Origin: Acidobacteriota bacterium
GTDB lineage: Bacteria; Acidobacteriota; Terriglobia; Terriglobales; SCQP01
Assembly: GCA_027451805.1 (NCBI GenBank)
Contig: DAIDIF010000160.1
Span: forward strand, 1 to 37,374
Reading direction: 5' to 3'
Length of the DNA stretch: 37,374 bases
Under the pieces are notes generated by a model, which worked only from the letters and a program-made list of their open reading frames with translations, did not search any database and was not told where the DNA came from. The position numbers were made by a program, and so were the translations under genes. Shown piece after piece: positions 1 to 12,134 of this stretch; the first letter of the stretch is position 1; the number at the start of each line of letters is the position of its first letter.

Positions 1-987
1 GCGGCGGGGGCGGCGGGCGGGCTGCTGCGCCAGGCGGCGCCGAACCGGGAAGAGATCTGGGACTTTTCGCCGTTCATCGACCTGGAGCTGTGGCGCTGGC
101 TGCGCAACCGGCTGGACCGGCCCTTCCGCGACTGGCAGGCGTTGGTGTTCGCGGTGGTGATCGCCTTCACCGTGCTGCAGCTCGAGTTGGAGCGGCTGGC
201 GCCGCGGTGGCTGTACGCGCCCCACCCCCACACCTGGTGGGCGGTGGCGGCGGTGGCGGCGACCAACATTCTGCTGTTGGCGATTCCGATCAAGATCTGG
301 AACAACATCCGCAACGAGCGCAAGCTGGAGGCGCAGCGGCGGCTGCTGGTGCAGGCGCGGCTGGACGCGCTCACCCGCCAGATCAACCCGCACTTTTTGT
401 TCAACACGCTGAACTCGGTGGCCTCGCTGGTGCGGTTCGACCCGGACACGGCGCGCCTGCTGATCGTGAAGCTCTCGAACATCCTGCGGCGGATGCTGCG
501 CCAGCACGAAAGCTTTCTGCCGCTGCGGGACGAGGTGGGGTTCATTGACGACTACCTGGACATCGAGGTGGTGCGGTTCGGGCGGGAGAAGCTGCGGGTG
601 GAAAAGGAGATCGCGCCGGAAGCGCTCGATCTCTATGTGCCGAGCATGCTGCTGCAACCGGTGGTGGAGAACTCGATCCAGCACGGGCTGGCGCCCAAGG
701 TGGAAGGCGGATGGGTGGCGCTGCGCGCGCGGGTGGAGGGGGGGGCGATGGTGCTGGAGGTGGAAGACGACGGCGTGGGGATGGCGGCGCCGGCAGGCGA
801 GGCCGGGCCGGCGGGGCACGGCATCGGGCTCAGGAACGTGCGCGAGCGGCTGGCGGTGCTGTTCGGCGACGCGGCGGTGCTGGAGATCGCCAGCCGGCCG
901 GGCGCTGGCACGCGGGTGCGGATCCGGCTGCCGCGAGTGGAGGCGGCGCAGGCGGCGGCCACCGCCGCCTCGCTCGCAGGCGATTAA
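1..987 (+). CDS. LytS/YehU-family sensor histidine kinase (5' end missing)
   Basis: The reading frame is open from base 1, so the gene begins outside the window; the TTG at 142 in the ORF track is only an internal codon. Two hydrophobic segments are visible (about residues 46-62 and 80-98 counted from base 1). A short linker leads to the His_kinase domain, where 'INPHFLFNTLNS' holds the likely phospho-acceptor His (residue 131). An N-box ('VVENSIQHG') and glycine-rich ATP-lid motifs ('DDGVGM', 'GIGLRNVRERL') follow. This layout is the LytS/YehU/YpdA type, which normally signals to a LytTR response regulator. No regulator gene follows: the next gene, pckA, is convergent and ends 10 nt away. 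A partner, if adjacent, would be upstream of the window. The ligand cannot be told from the sequence. Confidence 0.9.
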   Translation, partial: AAGAAGGLLRQAAPNREEIWDFSPFIDLELWRWLRNRLDRPFRDWQALVFAVVIAFTVLQLELERLAPRWLYAPHPHTWWAVAAVAATNILLLAIPIKIWNNIRNERKLEAQRRLLVQARLDALTRQINPHFLFNTLNSVASLVRFDPDTARLLIVKLSNILRRMLRQHESFLPLRDEVGFIDDYLDIEVVRFGREKLRVEKEIAPEALDLYVPSMLLQPVVENSIQHGLAPKVEGGWVALRARVEGGAMVLEVEDDGVGMAAPAGEAGPAGHGIGLRNVRERLAVLFGDAAVLEIASRPGAGTRVRIRLPRVEAAQAAATAASLAGD

Positions 988-996
988 GCCGAGCAG

Positions 997-2586
<1,590 letters not shown>

Positions 2587-2621
2587 CAGACGGTTGCTCC
2601 CTCTCTCTCTTCTCTCTGGAT

Positions 2622-2629
2622 ATTTTATA
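2622..2629 (-). promoter_or_regulatory. Putative pckA -10 region
   Basis: On the minus strand 'TATAAAAT' directly follows the efp stop codon and lies 35 nt before the pckA start. It is the only AT-rich block in this GC-rich junction. No convincing -35 is seen at 16-18 nt spacing. The predicted leader is almost pure purine (GA repeats). Confidence 0.45.
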
Positions 2630-2630
2630 G

Positions 2631-3194
2631 CTACTTCACCCGCTCCAGATACGTGCCTTCAGCGGTGTTGACGCGGATTTTCTCGCCGGTTCCGATAAAC
2701 GGCGGCACCTGAACGACTAAGCCGGTTTCAAGCGTGGCGGCTTTTGTGACGTTGCTCACAGTGGCGCCCTTGAGACCGGGCTCGGTATCGGTCACCTCAA
2801 GGTCCACGACCTGGGGGAGCTCGACCGAGACCGGCTTGCCCTCGTAGAACTCGATGTTGATGCGCAGGTTGGGGATGAGGTAGTTGACGGCGTCGCCGAG
2901 GGTGTCGCGGTTGAGGTGGGTCTGCTCGTAGTTTTCGGTGTTCATGAAGTAGAAGGCGTCGCCGTCGTTGTAGAGGTACTCCATCTCGACTTCGTCGAGG
3001 GTGGCGCGCTCGATGCGGTCGTCGGAACGGAAGCGATGCTCGATCAGGGTGCCGGTGCGCAGATTGCGGATCTTGGCCTGGACGAAGGCGCGCAGGTTGC
3101 CGGGGGTGCGGTGGGTGATGCCGAAGACGCTGTACAACTCGTTGTCGTGGATGATGACCATCCCCGGGCGCATCTGATTGGCGGAAAAAGCCAT
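2631..3194 (-). CDS. efp: Elongation factor P, with Asn at the usual modification site
   Basis: EF-P binds between the ribosomal P and E sites and relieves stalling at polyproline stretches. The 187-residue product has the KOW-like N-terminal domain and two OB domains with the family signatures 'YLYNDGDAFYFMN' and 'DTEPGLKGATVS', ending in 'YLERVK'. The ATG at 3194 ('MAFSANQMRPGM') was chosen because it matches the usual family start and has AGGAG 10 nt upstream. The ORF-track extension to 3287 starts at TTG and overlaps a -10-like element. The loop that inserts near the peptidyl-transferase centre reads 'TPGNLRAF', so Asn33 replaces the Lys/Arg modified in E. coli, Bacillus or Pseudomonas types. 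No EpmA, EpmB or EarP gene is in the window. Confidence 0.96.
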   Translation of the reverse strand: MAFSANQMRPGMVIIHDNELYSVFGITHRTPGNLRAFVQAKIRNLRTGTLIEHRFRSDDRIERATLDEVEMEYLYNDGDAFYFMNTENYEQTHLNRDTLGDAVNYLIPNLRINIEFYEGKPVSVELPQVVDLEVTDTEPGLKGATVSNVTKAATLETGLVVQVPPFIGTGEKIRVNTAEGTYLERVK

Positions 3195-3286
3195 GGCTGA
3201 CGGACTCCTCGCTATCGGAAAAAGAGCGGCGGTCCGGCAGCGGTGCAAGGCAAGCGGCGCGGACGCGGTCGCGCGGATGAACCTCA

Positions 3287-3292
3287 ATTATG
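3287..3292 (-). promoter_or_regulatory. Putative efp -10 element
   Basis: 'CATAAT' on the minus strand lies 92 nt before the efp ATG, in an otherwise GC-rich spacer between ftsH and efp. A transcript from here would carry a leader of about 85 nt ending in the AGGAG ribosome site. No clear -35 is seen. Confidence 0.35.
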
Positions 3293-3364
3293 CCACGCGG
3301 GCTGGTACGGCGTCAGGCGAACGGATCTTCGATCCGGGGCTCGGCGTACAGCTCGGCGTACACC

Positions 3365-5281
<1,917 letters not shown>

Positions 5282-5372
5282 GAGTGCTACCTAACGATTA
5301 GACGCAGGCGGCGGCGCAGAGTTCCGTCGTCCGGAGGGGGGACGGTCCATTCCACACTATCGTGACGATTTG

Positions 5373-5378
5373 ATTATA
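5373..5378 (-). promoter_or_regulatory. Putative ftsH -10 element overlapping the tilS stop codon
   Basis: A consensus 'TATAAT' on the minus strand, whose TAA overlaps the tilS stop codon. The distance to the ftsH TTG start is 91 nt. The -35 position is unconvincing (CGATTT at 17 nt). It suggests ftsH can be transcribed independently of tilS. Confidence 0.45.
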
Positions 5379-6396
5379 ACTTAAGCGCCAGCACGAAATC
5401 GAGGGCCCGGGCGGCGACCCGGCACTCCACGCGGGCGAGGCGGCGTTGGCGGGGATGGCGGGCGGCTGAGGCGGCCCATTCCACCACCTCGTCGGCGGCG
5501 CGGAAATCCAGCTGCCGCAGATCGCCCTGGAGGCGGCGGACGGCCTCGCGCACCAGCCGGCGGCGCAGGGCGAGGGGCAGGGAGGCAAAATCGGCGCGCG
5601 GAAACCGGCCGCCGGCGGGATGCGGCTGCCAGAGGCGGGCAAAGGCGGAGGCGACGACTCCGGCCCAGTACTCTTCCTCGGCGCGGACGATGTCGGCGAG
5701 ATCACACAAGCTGCGGACCAGGGAGGGGTTGAAGGCGGCCGCCAGCGGCGGCAGAAAGCCCAGGCGGAGGCGGTTGCGGCGGGGGTGCAGATCCAGGTTC
5801 GTCGGGTCGTCGCACCAGGGCTGGGCCTGGCTGCGCAGCCAGGCGCGCAACTCCTCGCGCCGCGCCCAGAGCAGCGGGCGGGCGAGCATGGCGGGACCTC
5901 CGGGGACGAGACCGCGGCGGGGGAGGATGCCGGCGAGGCCGGTGGGGCCGGAGCCGCGCAGCAGCCGGAGCATGACGGTTTCGGCCTGATCGTCGGCCGT
6001 GTGAGCGGTGACGACCCAGGCGAGGTCTTCCGCGGCGACGCACTGCTGGAAGAAGGCGTAACGCGCGCGGCGGGCGTGCTGCTCGCGATCGGCAGTCGCG
6101 CGCGGCGGATGGGCGCGGGCGAGGCGCACGGGCCAGCCCTGGCGGCGGGCGAGAGCGGCGACAAAGGCGGCATCGGCGGCGGAGTCGGCGCGCCAGGCGT
6201 GGTCGAAGTGGAGCACGGTGAGTTGCCATCCGGCGGCGGGCGCGAGGGCGTGGAGCAGGAGCAGCAGGGCGACGGAATCGGAGCCGCCGGAGACGGCAAC
6301 GCCGATGCGGGCCCCGGGAGCGAACAACGCGTGACCGGCGGCAAAGCGGGCGAGCTTGCGCGCGAGTGGATCCGGGTAGCGCGGGCGGTTGTCCAC
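5374..6396 (-). CDS. tilS: tRNA(Ile)-lysidine synthase
   Basis: Ligates lysine onto C34 of the minor tRNA-Ile(CAU), switching it from Met to Ile identity and AUG to AUA decoding. The PP-loop ATPase signature 'VAVSGGSDS' lies at 33-41. It is followed by the N-type ATPase domain with 'HFDHAWR' and 'TAHTADDQAETVMLRLLRG', which are characteristic of TilS. At 340 residues it is nearer the short Aquifex-type protein than the 430-470-residue forms of E. coli or Bacillus, so a separate C-terminal tRNA-binding domain is probably reduced or absent. The start is GTG, with a -10-like TAGAAT exactly 6 nt upstream and no Shine-Dalgarno, so the mRNA may be leaderless. Confidence 0.94.
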   Translation of the reverse strand: MDNRPRYPDPLARKLARFAAGHALFAPGARIGVAVSGGSDSVALLLLLHALAPAAGWQLTVLHFDHAWRADSAADAAFVAALARRQGWPVRLARAHPPRATADREQHARRARYAFFQQCVAAEDLAWVVTAHTADDQAETVMLRLLRGSGPTGLAGILPRRGLVPGGPAMLARPLLWARREELRAWLRSQAQPWCDDPTNLDLHPRRNRLRLGFLPPLAAAFNPSLVRSLCDLADIVRAEEEYWAGVVASAFARLWQPHPAGGRFPRADFASLPLALRRRLVREAVRRLQGDLRQLDFRAADEVVEWAASAARHPRQRRLARVECRVAARALDFVLALKL

Positions 6397-6402
6397 TCCG
6401 GA

Positions 6403-6408
6403 ATTCTA
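6403..6408 (-). promoter_or_regulatory. TANNNT element 6 nt before tilS start (possible leaderless promoter)
   Basis: Minus-strand 'TAGAAT' followed by TCCGGA and then the GTG start. The distance places the expected transcription start at or next to the start codon. No ribosome site is present. The -35 is not recognisable. Confidence 0.4.
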
Positions 6409-6575
6409 GATCGGAAGCAGCCGGTTCCGCTGTGACATAAGCAGACACCCTGGCGGGCACGCCTAAGCCGCCTGCCTGGGTCGCGAGGGCCGACGTTTGG
6501 CCTTGGCCCGCAGACTGCACAAGCGATGGGTGACGGGCACGAGCGGAACCGATTCCGGCGGCCCGGAGGACACCT

Positions 6576-9500
6576 ATGAATTTGCATCGTGCGCTTTGTC
6601 AGTTCCTCGAAGGTTTTGCACTCGTGCTGGCCGGGCTCGGCCTGGCCCTGGCGCCGGGCGGCACGCCCGCCCGGGCGCAGACGACCACCTCGGGCGACGT
6701 GGCGGGCACCATCACCGATCCCAGCGGCGCGGCGATCCCGGGCGCCAAGGTGACGCTGACCAGCAACGCCACCGGCAACGTAATCAGCACCGACAGCAAC
6801 GCCAGCGGAGATTACCGCTTTTCGCTGCTGATGCCGGGCAGCTACGTGGTGAGCGCCACGGCCACCGGATTTGCGCCCAAGAAGGTGGCGGTGGAGGTGA
6901 CGATTGGGCAGGTGCGGGCCGCGAGCCTGCAATTGCAGGTGGGCGCGGCGACGCAAACGGTGGAAGTGACGGCACAGGCGGAGCCGGTGCAAATCCACAA
7001 CGGCAACATCTCGACCGGCTTCACCGCCCAGCAGGTGCAGTCGGTGCCGAACGGCGGCGGCGACTTGACCTCGACGGTGCAGGCGACGCCGGGCGCGGTG
7101 ATGAACACGCAATCCGGGTATGGCAACTTTGAGACCTACGGGCTGCCGGCGACCTCGAACGTGTTCACGGTCAACGGACAGCAGAACAACGACCCGTTCC
7201 TCAACCTGAACAACTCGGGGGCAACGAACTTGATGTTGGGGCAGAACGATGTGGAGCAGGTGACGGTGACCAACAACGGCTATTCCGGACAGTTCGGCCA
7301 AATGGCGGGAGCAAACGTGAACTACGTCACCATGGCGGGCACCAACCAATGGCATGGAAACGCGATCTGGAACTGGAACGGACGGGTGATGAACGCCAAC
7401 AACTTCTTCAACAACGCCGGGGGCACGGCGCGGCCGTTCGACAATGCCAATCAATGGGCCGCGCGGGTGGGCGGGCCGCTGGTCAAGGACAAGACCTTCA
7501 TCTTTGTGGACACCGAAGGGCTGGATGTGGTGCTGCCGACCAACCAGCAGGCGCGCATCCCCAGCCCGGGGTTTGAGAGCGCGACGCTGGCGAATCTGGC
7601 GGCGACGGGCAACAGCGCCCAAGTGCCGTTCTACCAGAGCATGTTCAGCCTCTACAACGGGGCGGTGGGAGCGGCGAACGCGGTGCCGGTGGTCAACGGC
7701 GGCTGCGGGACGAGCTTCGCGCTGCCGGGCGGCGGGCCCTGCGCGCTGCAGTTCCAATCCAGCGCGCCCAACCACACCCACGAGTGGATGCTGAATGGCC
7801 GGCTGGACGAGATCGTCGGGGCCAACGACCACATGTACCTGCAGCTCAGCCTGGACCGGGGGACGCAGGCCACCTTCACCGACCCGATCAACCCGGGCTT
7901 CAACGTCTCCAGCGACCAGCCGCAGTACCGCGGCCAACTCAACTGGACGCACAGCTTCAGCGCGGGGGCGGTAAACCAGATGATCCTGAGCGCGTCGCAC
8001 TACTCGGCGATCTTTGGCAACAACGCCGGGGCGCGGAGCGCGCTGTTCCCGTATTCGCTGAACCTCGCCGGGGCGGAGTTCACGGCGCTGGGCGGGATTG
8101 ACAACCTGTTCCCGCAGGGGCGGAACGTAACCCAGTACGGGGCCTCGGACGATTATTCGACCACGATGGGGGCGCACACGCTGAAGGCGGGCGTCAACTA
8201 CAACCTCAACCTCACCAACGACTACGACTTCGGGATCAACACCACGCCGTTCATCAGCACCTCGCTGGCAAGCTTCTTCAACGGGGCAGCGGATGTGTCG
8301 ACGCAGGCCTTCCCTTCGGCCTTCAACCAGCCGGTGCGGCTGTACTCGCTGGGGGCGTACCTGGAGGACGACATCCAGATGACGCGCGGGCTGACCTGGA
8401 CGCTGTCGATGCGGGCGGAACACAACTCCAACCCGATCTGCCTGCACAACTGCATCTCGCGGCTGGTGGCGCCGTTCACCGCGCTCAACCACGACCCGGC
8501 CGTACCCTACAACCAGGTCATCCAGACCGGCTTGCGCCCGACGCTGCCGGGCTACCAGGCGGTGATCTGGCAGCCGCGCGTCGGCTTCGCCTGGACGCCG
8601 TTTTCCAGCCAGCAGACGGTGCTGCGCGGCGGCTTCGGACTATTCACCAACAGCACCCCGGCGCTGGTCTTCGACAGCTATGCCGGCAACTCGCCCCAGG
8701 TGAACACGTTCACGGTGAGCGGGCCGCTGTCGCCGGCGGCGACGGGCAATGTGCTGAGCTCGGGCGCGGCCGACAACAGCTCGTTCCTGAGCGCCTTCGC
8801 CGCGGGCGGGACGCTGGCCTCGATTTCGGCCACCAATCCCGGGTTCACGTCGCCGAATTATTTCACCAGCGACCAGAAGGTCAAGAGCCCGCTGTATATG
8901 GAATGGAACCTGGAAGTGCAGCAACAGATCGGCAGCGTGAGCGCGCTGAGCATCAACTACGTGGGCAACCACGGCGAGCATGAAGCGATGCAGGTGGACG
9001 GCTTCAACGCCTTCTTCCCCGGCTTCACCGGGCTGCCGGCGACGGCGCCGGACCCGCGCTTCGGCGTGGTCAACCAACTGGTGACGGGCGGCAACTCGAA
9101 TTACAACGGCCTGACCGTATCGTTCTCGCGCAAGCTCAGCCGCAGTTTCCAGTTCCAGGCGAACTACACCTGGAGCCACGCGCTCGACATGGTCTCCAAC
9201 GGCGGGTTCCTGCCGTTCACCCTGACGGCGACCAACACCAGCGTGATCGGGGTGCAGGATCCCTACAACATCCGCGCCTTCAATTACGGCAACTCCGACT
9301 ACGACGTGCGCCATTACTTCAGCCTGAACTACGTCTGGACGATTCCGTTCCGCAGCGCCTTCGGCTGGGGCCCGGACGAGCTGTGGCGGGGCTGGACGCT
9401 GTCGGGCTCGCTGTTTGCGCGCAGCGGGCTGCCGCTGACCGTGGTGGACGGCAACGCGACCACGGCGCTGGAGGCCAACAACTACGGTCCCAATGGCGCG

Positions 9501-9899
9501 CTCTTCGCCAACCCGCTGGCCAGCGGGCAGACGGGGACCTGCACGGTGGGCATGCAGTGCATTGCGCCGGCCGCCTTTTCGCCCTCGACTTCGACGCCGG
9601 CGGCGTTCGGCAACCAGATCCGAAATCAGTACCGCGGACCGCGGTTCTTCGACACCGACCTGAGCGTCATCAAGAACACCCAGATTCCGGGCTGGGAACA
9701 GGGGCAGCTGGGCTTTGGGCTGCAGTTCTTCAACCTGTTCAATCATCCCAACTTCGACCTGCCGGTGGGCAACCTGGGGGCGAGCAACTTCGGCCAGGTG
9801 ATCAACACCGTGAGCGTGCCGACCAGCATGTTCGGCGCGTTCCTGGGCGGCGACGCGTCGCCGCGCATCATCGAGTTCACCACCAAGCTGACCTTCTAG
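6576..9899 (+). CDS. Oar-like TonB-dependent-receptor-type outer-membrane protein with carboxypeptidase-regulatory-like domain
   Basis: Residues 1-34 form a signal peptide (hydrophobic 'FALVLAGLGLAL', likely cleavage after 'ARA'). About 38-125 is a carboxypeptidase-regulatory-like beta-sandwich ('GDVAGTITDPSGAAIPGAKV', 'TATGFAPKKV'). Next comes a plug-like region with 'FTVNGQQNNDPFLN' and 'NVNYVTMAGTNQWHGN', then a long beta-barrel rich in Asn, Ser and aromatics, ending in 'FTTKLTF' with the terminal Phe expected of outer-membrane barrels. At 1107 residues it is typical of the Oar-like proteins abundant in Acidobacteriota, where they are predicted to import or bind sugars or other ligands. 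The substrate cannot be inferred. The ATG is preceded by GGAGGACACCT, a strong ribosome site. It is divergent from tilS and ends at a perfect hairpin. Confidence 0.9.
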   Translation: MNLHRALCQFLEGFALVLAGLGLALAPGGTPARAQTTTSGDVAGTITDPSGAAIPGAKVTLTSNATGNVISTDSNASGDYRFSLLMPGSYVVSATATGFAPKKVAVEVTIGQVRAASLQLQVGAATQTVEVTAQAEPVQIHNGNISTGFTAQQVQSVPNGGGDLTSTVQATPGAVMNTQSGYGNFETYGLPATSNVFTVNGQQNNDPFLNLNNSGATNLMLGQNDVEQVTVTNNGYSGQFGQMAGANVNYVTMAGTNQWHGNAIWNWNGRVMNANNFFNNAGGTARPFDNANQWAARVGGPLVKDKTFIFVDTEGLDVVLPTNQQARIPSPGFESATLANLAATGNSAQVPFYQSMFSLYNGAVGAANAVPVVNGGCGTSFALPGGGPCALQFQSSAPNHTHEWMLNGRLDEIVGANDHMYLQLSLDRGTQATFTDPINPGFNVSSDQPQYRGQLNWTHSFSAGAVNQMILSASHYSAIFGNNAGARSALFPYSLNLAGAEFTALGGIDNLFPQGRNVTQYGASDDYSTTMGAHTLKAGVNYNLNLTNDYDFGINTTPFISTSLASFFNGAADVSTQAFPSAFNQPVRLYSLGAYLEDDIQMTRGLTWTLSMRAEHNSNPICLHNCISRLVAPFTALNHDPAVPYNQVIQTGLRPTLPGYQAVIWQPRVGFAWTPFSSQQTVLRGGFGLFTNSTPALVFDSYAGNSPQVNTFTVSGPLSPAATGNVLSSGAADNSSFLSAFAAGGTLASISATNPGFTSPNYFTSDQKVKSPLYMEWNLEVQQQIGSVSALSINYVGNHGEHEAMQVDGFNAFFPGFTGLPATAPDPRFGVVNQLVTGGNSNYNGLTVSFSRKLSRSFQFQANYTWSHALDMVSNGGFLPFTLTATNTSVIGVQDPYNIRAFNYGNSDYDVRHYFSLNYVWTIPFRSAFGWGPDELWRGWTLSGSLFARSGLPLTVVDGNATTALEANNYGPNGALFANPLASGQTGTCTVGMQCIAPAAFSPSTSTPAAFGNQIRNQYRGPRFFDTDLSVIKNTQIPGWEQGQLGFGLQFFNLFNHPNFDLPVGNLGASNFGQVINTVSVPTSMFGAFLGGDASPRIIEFTTKLTF

Positions 9900-9922
9900 G
9901 GGTGGACTCGAGCCGGAGCCGG

Positions 9923-9954
9923 AACGGGCGGAGGATGCACATCCTCCGCCCGTT
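9923..9954 (+). terminator. Perfect 15-bp hairpin after the Oar-like gene
   Basis: AACGGGCGGAGGATG and its exact reverse complement are separated by CA, giving a 32-nt perfect inverted repeat 23 nt past the stop codon. The stem is very GC-rich and there is no T-tract after it. It may be a factor-assisted or T-less terminator, or a 3' mRNA-stabilising stem. Confidence 0.7.
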
Positions 9955-10019
9955 GCCGCGTTGGGGCGCTTGCGGCGGCGCCGGGGGTGCGGTAGGGTGA
10001 AGGCTCCAGCGGCGCAGGC

Positions 10020-10024
10020 GGAGG
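10020..10024 (+). promoter_or_regulatory. Ribosome binding site that fixes the phosphohexomutase start
   Basis: GGAGG sits 5 nt before the TTG at 10030. The upstream alternatives (TTG 9961, GTG 9997) lack a well-spaced site. Confidence 0.6.
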
Positions 10025-10029
10025 CTCAT

Positions 10030-11400
10030 TTGCTCGACCCGGCGATTTTTCGCAGCTACGACGTGCGCGGCGTGGTGCCGCAACAGTTGGATGAAGCCGG
10101 AGCCGGAGCCTTCGCCCGGGCCTTCGCCCAGGTGATCGGCGCCCGGCGCGTGGTGGTGGGCAAGGACGTGCGCGCCAGCGGGCCGATGCTGGCGGAGGCG
10201 GCGATCGCGGCGCTGCTGCGGGCGGGCGTCGACGTCATCGACATCGGCACGGTGTCGACCGACATGTTCTATTTCGCCGCCGCCACGCTCGACGCCGACG
10301 GCGGCTTCACCGTTTCCGCCTCGCACAATCCGCGCGACTGGAACGGGTTCAACTCCTGCCGCAAGGGCGCCGTGCCGCTGTCGCTCACCAGCGGCCTCGA
10401 CCAGGTGCGCGACCTGGCGCTCCAGGACGCCGGCGGCACGCCGGCGGCGCGGCCGGGCCGGCGCGAGCGGCGCGACGTCTGGAACAACTTTGCCGATTAC
10501 GTGCTGACCTATATCGACCGCTCCCGGCTGCGGCCGATGACACTGGTGGCCAACGGCAATTGCGGCTTGCAGGTCAAGGTGCTGCGGCTGGTGGCGGAAC
10601 GGGGCAAGCTGCCGCTCACTATCCATGGCATGTACGAGGAGCCCGATGGCGCCTTCCCCGTCCCCGGCGGCGTGCCCAATCCGCTCTTGCCGGAAAACCA
10701 GGGCGAGTTGGTAAAGTCCGTGCTCGGGCGGCGCGCCGATCTCGGCGTGGCCTGGGACGCCGATGGCGACCGCTGCTTCTTCGTGGATGAGAGCGGCTAC
10801 TTCCTCTCCGGCTACTTCACCACTGCGATCCTGGCGCGCTCGGTGCTGCAGCACGAGCCCGGGGCGACGGTGATTATCGACCCGCGCAGCATCTGGGCAA
10901 CGCAGGACACCATCGCGGCCTTGGGCGGGAAGACGGTGATCAGCCGGGCGGGGATGACGATCATCCCGGCGAAGATGCGGGAGCTGAACGCGGCGTTCGC
11001 GGGGGAGATGTCGGCGCACTTCTACTTTCGCCGCAACTGGTTCCGCGACAACGGCATGATCCCGCTGCTGCTGATGCTGGAACTGCTGGGGCGGGAGGGC
11101 AAGCCGCTGTCGGCGCTGGTGGCGCCGCTGCGGGCCAAGTACTTCGCCAGCGGGGAGATGAACTTCCGCGTGGCGGACGCCGCCGCGGCCATCGCCCGGG
11201 CCCAGCGCGAGTTTACTGGCGGCGAGACCGACTTCACCGATGGGCTGTCAGTGGCCTTCACCGACTGGCGCTTCAACCTGCGCAGCTCCAACACCGAGCC
11301 GCTGCTGCGGCTCAACGTCGAGTCCCGTAGCCAGGCGGCACTGGACCAGGGGCTGCGGCGGTTGACGGACTTGCTGGGCCAACCGCTGGCCGGTCATTGA
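10030..11400 (+). CDS. Phosphomannomutase/phosphoglucomutase family phosphohexomutase
   Basis: Interconverts hexose 6- and 1-phosphates via a phosphoserine enzyme, feeding GDP-mannose or UDP-glucose-type precursors for envelope glycans. From the TTG start it has 456 residues, the usual size of bacterial ManB/AlgC-type enzymes. Motifs appear in order: 'IFRSYDVRG' at the N-terminus, catalytic 'SASHNP' with phosphoserine at about residue 98, metal loop 'DADGD' (243-247), sugar-binding 'GEMSAH' (325-330; the common form has Gly in place of Ala) and phosphate-binding 'RSSNTEP' (418-424). TTG was preferred because GGAGG lies 5 nt upstream and the protein then begins '[13 protein letters not shown]'. 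Mannose versus glucose specificity cannot be settled by reading. It stands alone between the Oar-like gene and the purine cluster. Confidence 0.92.
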   Translation: MLDPAIFRSYDVRGVVPQQLDEAGAGAFARAFAQVIGARRVVVGKDVRASGPMLAEAAIAALLRAGVDVIDIGTVSTDMFYFAAATLDADGGFTVSASHNPRDWNGFNSCRKGAVPLSLTSGLDQVRDLALQDAGGTPAARPGRRERRDVWNNFADYVLTYIDRSRLRPMTLVANGNCGLQVKVLRLVAERGKLPLTIHGMYEEPDGAFPVPGGVPNPLLPENQGELVKSVLGRRADLGVAWDADGDRCFFVDESGYFLSGYFTTAILARSVLQHEPGATVIIDPRSIWATQDTIAALGGKTVISRAGMTIIPAKMRELNAAFAGEMSAHFYFRRNWFRDNGMIPLLLMLELLGREGKPLSALVAPLRAKYFASGEMNFRVADAAAAIARAQREFTGGETDFTDGLSVAFTDWRFNLRSSNTEPLLRLNVESRSQAALDQGLRRLTDLLGQPLAGH

Positions 11401-11425
11401 GCCGCAGCCGCTCCGGTTGTAAAAT
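11397..11425 (+). promoter_or_regulatory. Putative sigma70-type promoter of purQLF
   Basis: TTGAGC (11397-11402, four of six matches to TTGACA) is separated by exactly 17 nt from TAAAAT (11420-11425, five of six matches to TATAAT). The -35 overlaps the stop codon of the phosphohexomutase gene. The predicted start near 11432 gives a leader of about 16 nt before purQ. Confidence 0.55.
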
Positions 11426-11447
11426 CAAGGATGTCCCCAGATTCACC

Positions 11448-12134
11448 ATGCAAATCGGCGTAGTGGTTTTCCCCGGCAGCAATTGCGACCACGACGCGCT
11501 TCACGCCGCGACGCTCGCGTCGGGGCGGGAGGCGGTGCCGTTGTGGCACGAGAGCACCGACCTGCAGGGCTGCGACATGATCATCCTGCCCGGCGGGTTC
11601 AGCTACGGCGACTATCTGCGCACGGGCGCCATCGCGCGGTTTTCGCCGATCATGGCGGCGGTGGCGCAATTCGCGCGCGCCGGCAATCCGGTGCTGGGGA
11701 TCTGCAATGGCTTTCAGATTCTGTGCGAAGCCGGGCTGCTGCCAGGGGCGCTGCTGCGCAACGCCGGACTGCGGTTCGTCTGCCGGCAGGTCCACCTGCG
11801 GGTGGAGTCCACGGCGACGCCCTTCACCGGCGGGTGCAGGGCGGGCCAGGTGCTGCAGGTGCCGATCGCGCATGGCGACGGCAACTATTACGCGCCGCCG
11901 GAGGTGCTGGAGCAACTCGAGCGGCGGCAGCAGGTGATTTTCCGCTACTGCACGGCGGCGGGGGAGATCACGGCGGCGGCCAATCCCAACGGCTCGCTGC
12001 ACCATATCGCCGGCATCTGCAACGCGGGGCGGAACGTGGTGGGGCTGATGCCGCATCCGGAACGGGCCAGCGAAGCCGGGCTGGGCTCGGCCGACGGCCT
12101 GCAACTGTTCGCTTCATTGCAACCATGCCGATGA
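11448..12134 (+). CDS. purQ: Phosphoribosylformylglycinamidine synthase, glutaminase subunit PurQ
   Basis: Supplies ammonia from glutamine to PurL for the FGAR to FGAM step of purine synthesis. This 228-residue class I glutamine amidotransferase has '[12 protein letters not shown]' at the N-terminus, the nucleophile Cys86 in 'GICNGFQIL', and the His203/Glu205 dyad in '[10 protein letters not shown]'. ATG 11448 was chosen because the protein then begins '[12 protein letters not shown]' as in the family; the ORF-track TTG at 11397 would add a spurious 17 residues across the promoter. No clear Shine-Dalgarno is present. It overlaps purL by 4 nt (ATGA), so translation is probably coupled. The usual third subunit PurS is not next to it. 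Confidence 0.96.
   Translation: MQIGVVVFPGSNCDHDALHAATLASGREAVPLWHESTDLQGCDMIILPGGFSYGDYLRTGAIARFSPIMAAVAQFARAGNPVLGICNGFQILCEAGLLPGALLRNAGLRFVCRQVHLRVESTATPFTGGCRAGQVLQVPIAHGDGNYYAPPEVLEQLERRQQVIFRYCTAAGEITAAANPNGSLHHIAGICNAGRNVVGLMPHPERASEAGLGSADGLQLFASLQPCR

Noticed and set aside
2590-2613. CT/GA simple-sequence run before pckA, considered as a phase-variable repeat
   Set aside because: The run is irregular and short, lies in a purine-rich ribosome-binding leader, and is not a clean slippage tract.
3195-3287. 31-residue N-terminal extension of EF-P, looking a little like a targeting peptide
   Set aside because: It starts at TTG on top of a -10-like element. The internal ATG has a ribosome site and the normal EF-P N-terminus.
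5298-8492. 1064-residue minus-strand ORF
   Set aside because: Antisense to the Oar-like gene and out of frame over tilS. The composition is Arg/Pro/Val/His-rich low-complexity, typical of shadows of GC-rich codons.
9961-10029. Longer N-terminus of the phosphohexomutase (TTG 9961 or GTG 9997)
   Set aside because: Arg/Gly-rich stretch absent from the family, whereas GGAGG is ideally spaced before TTG 10030.
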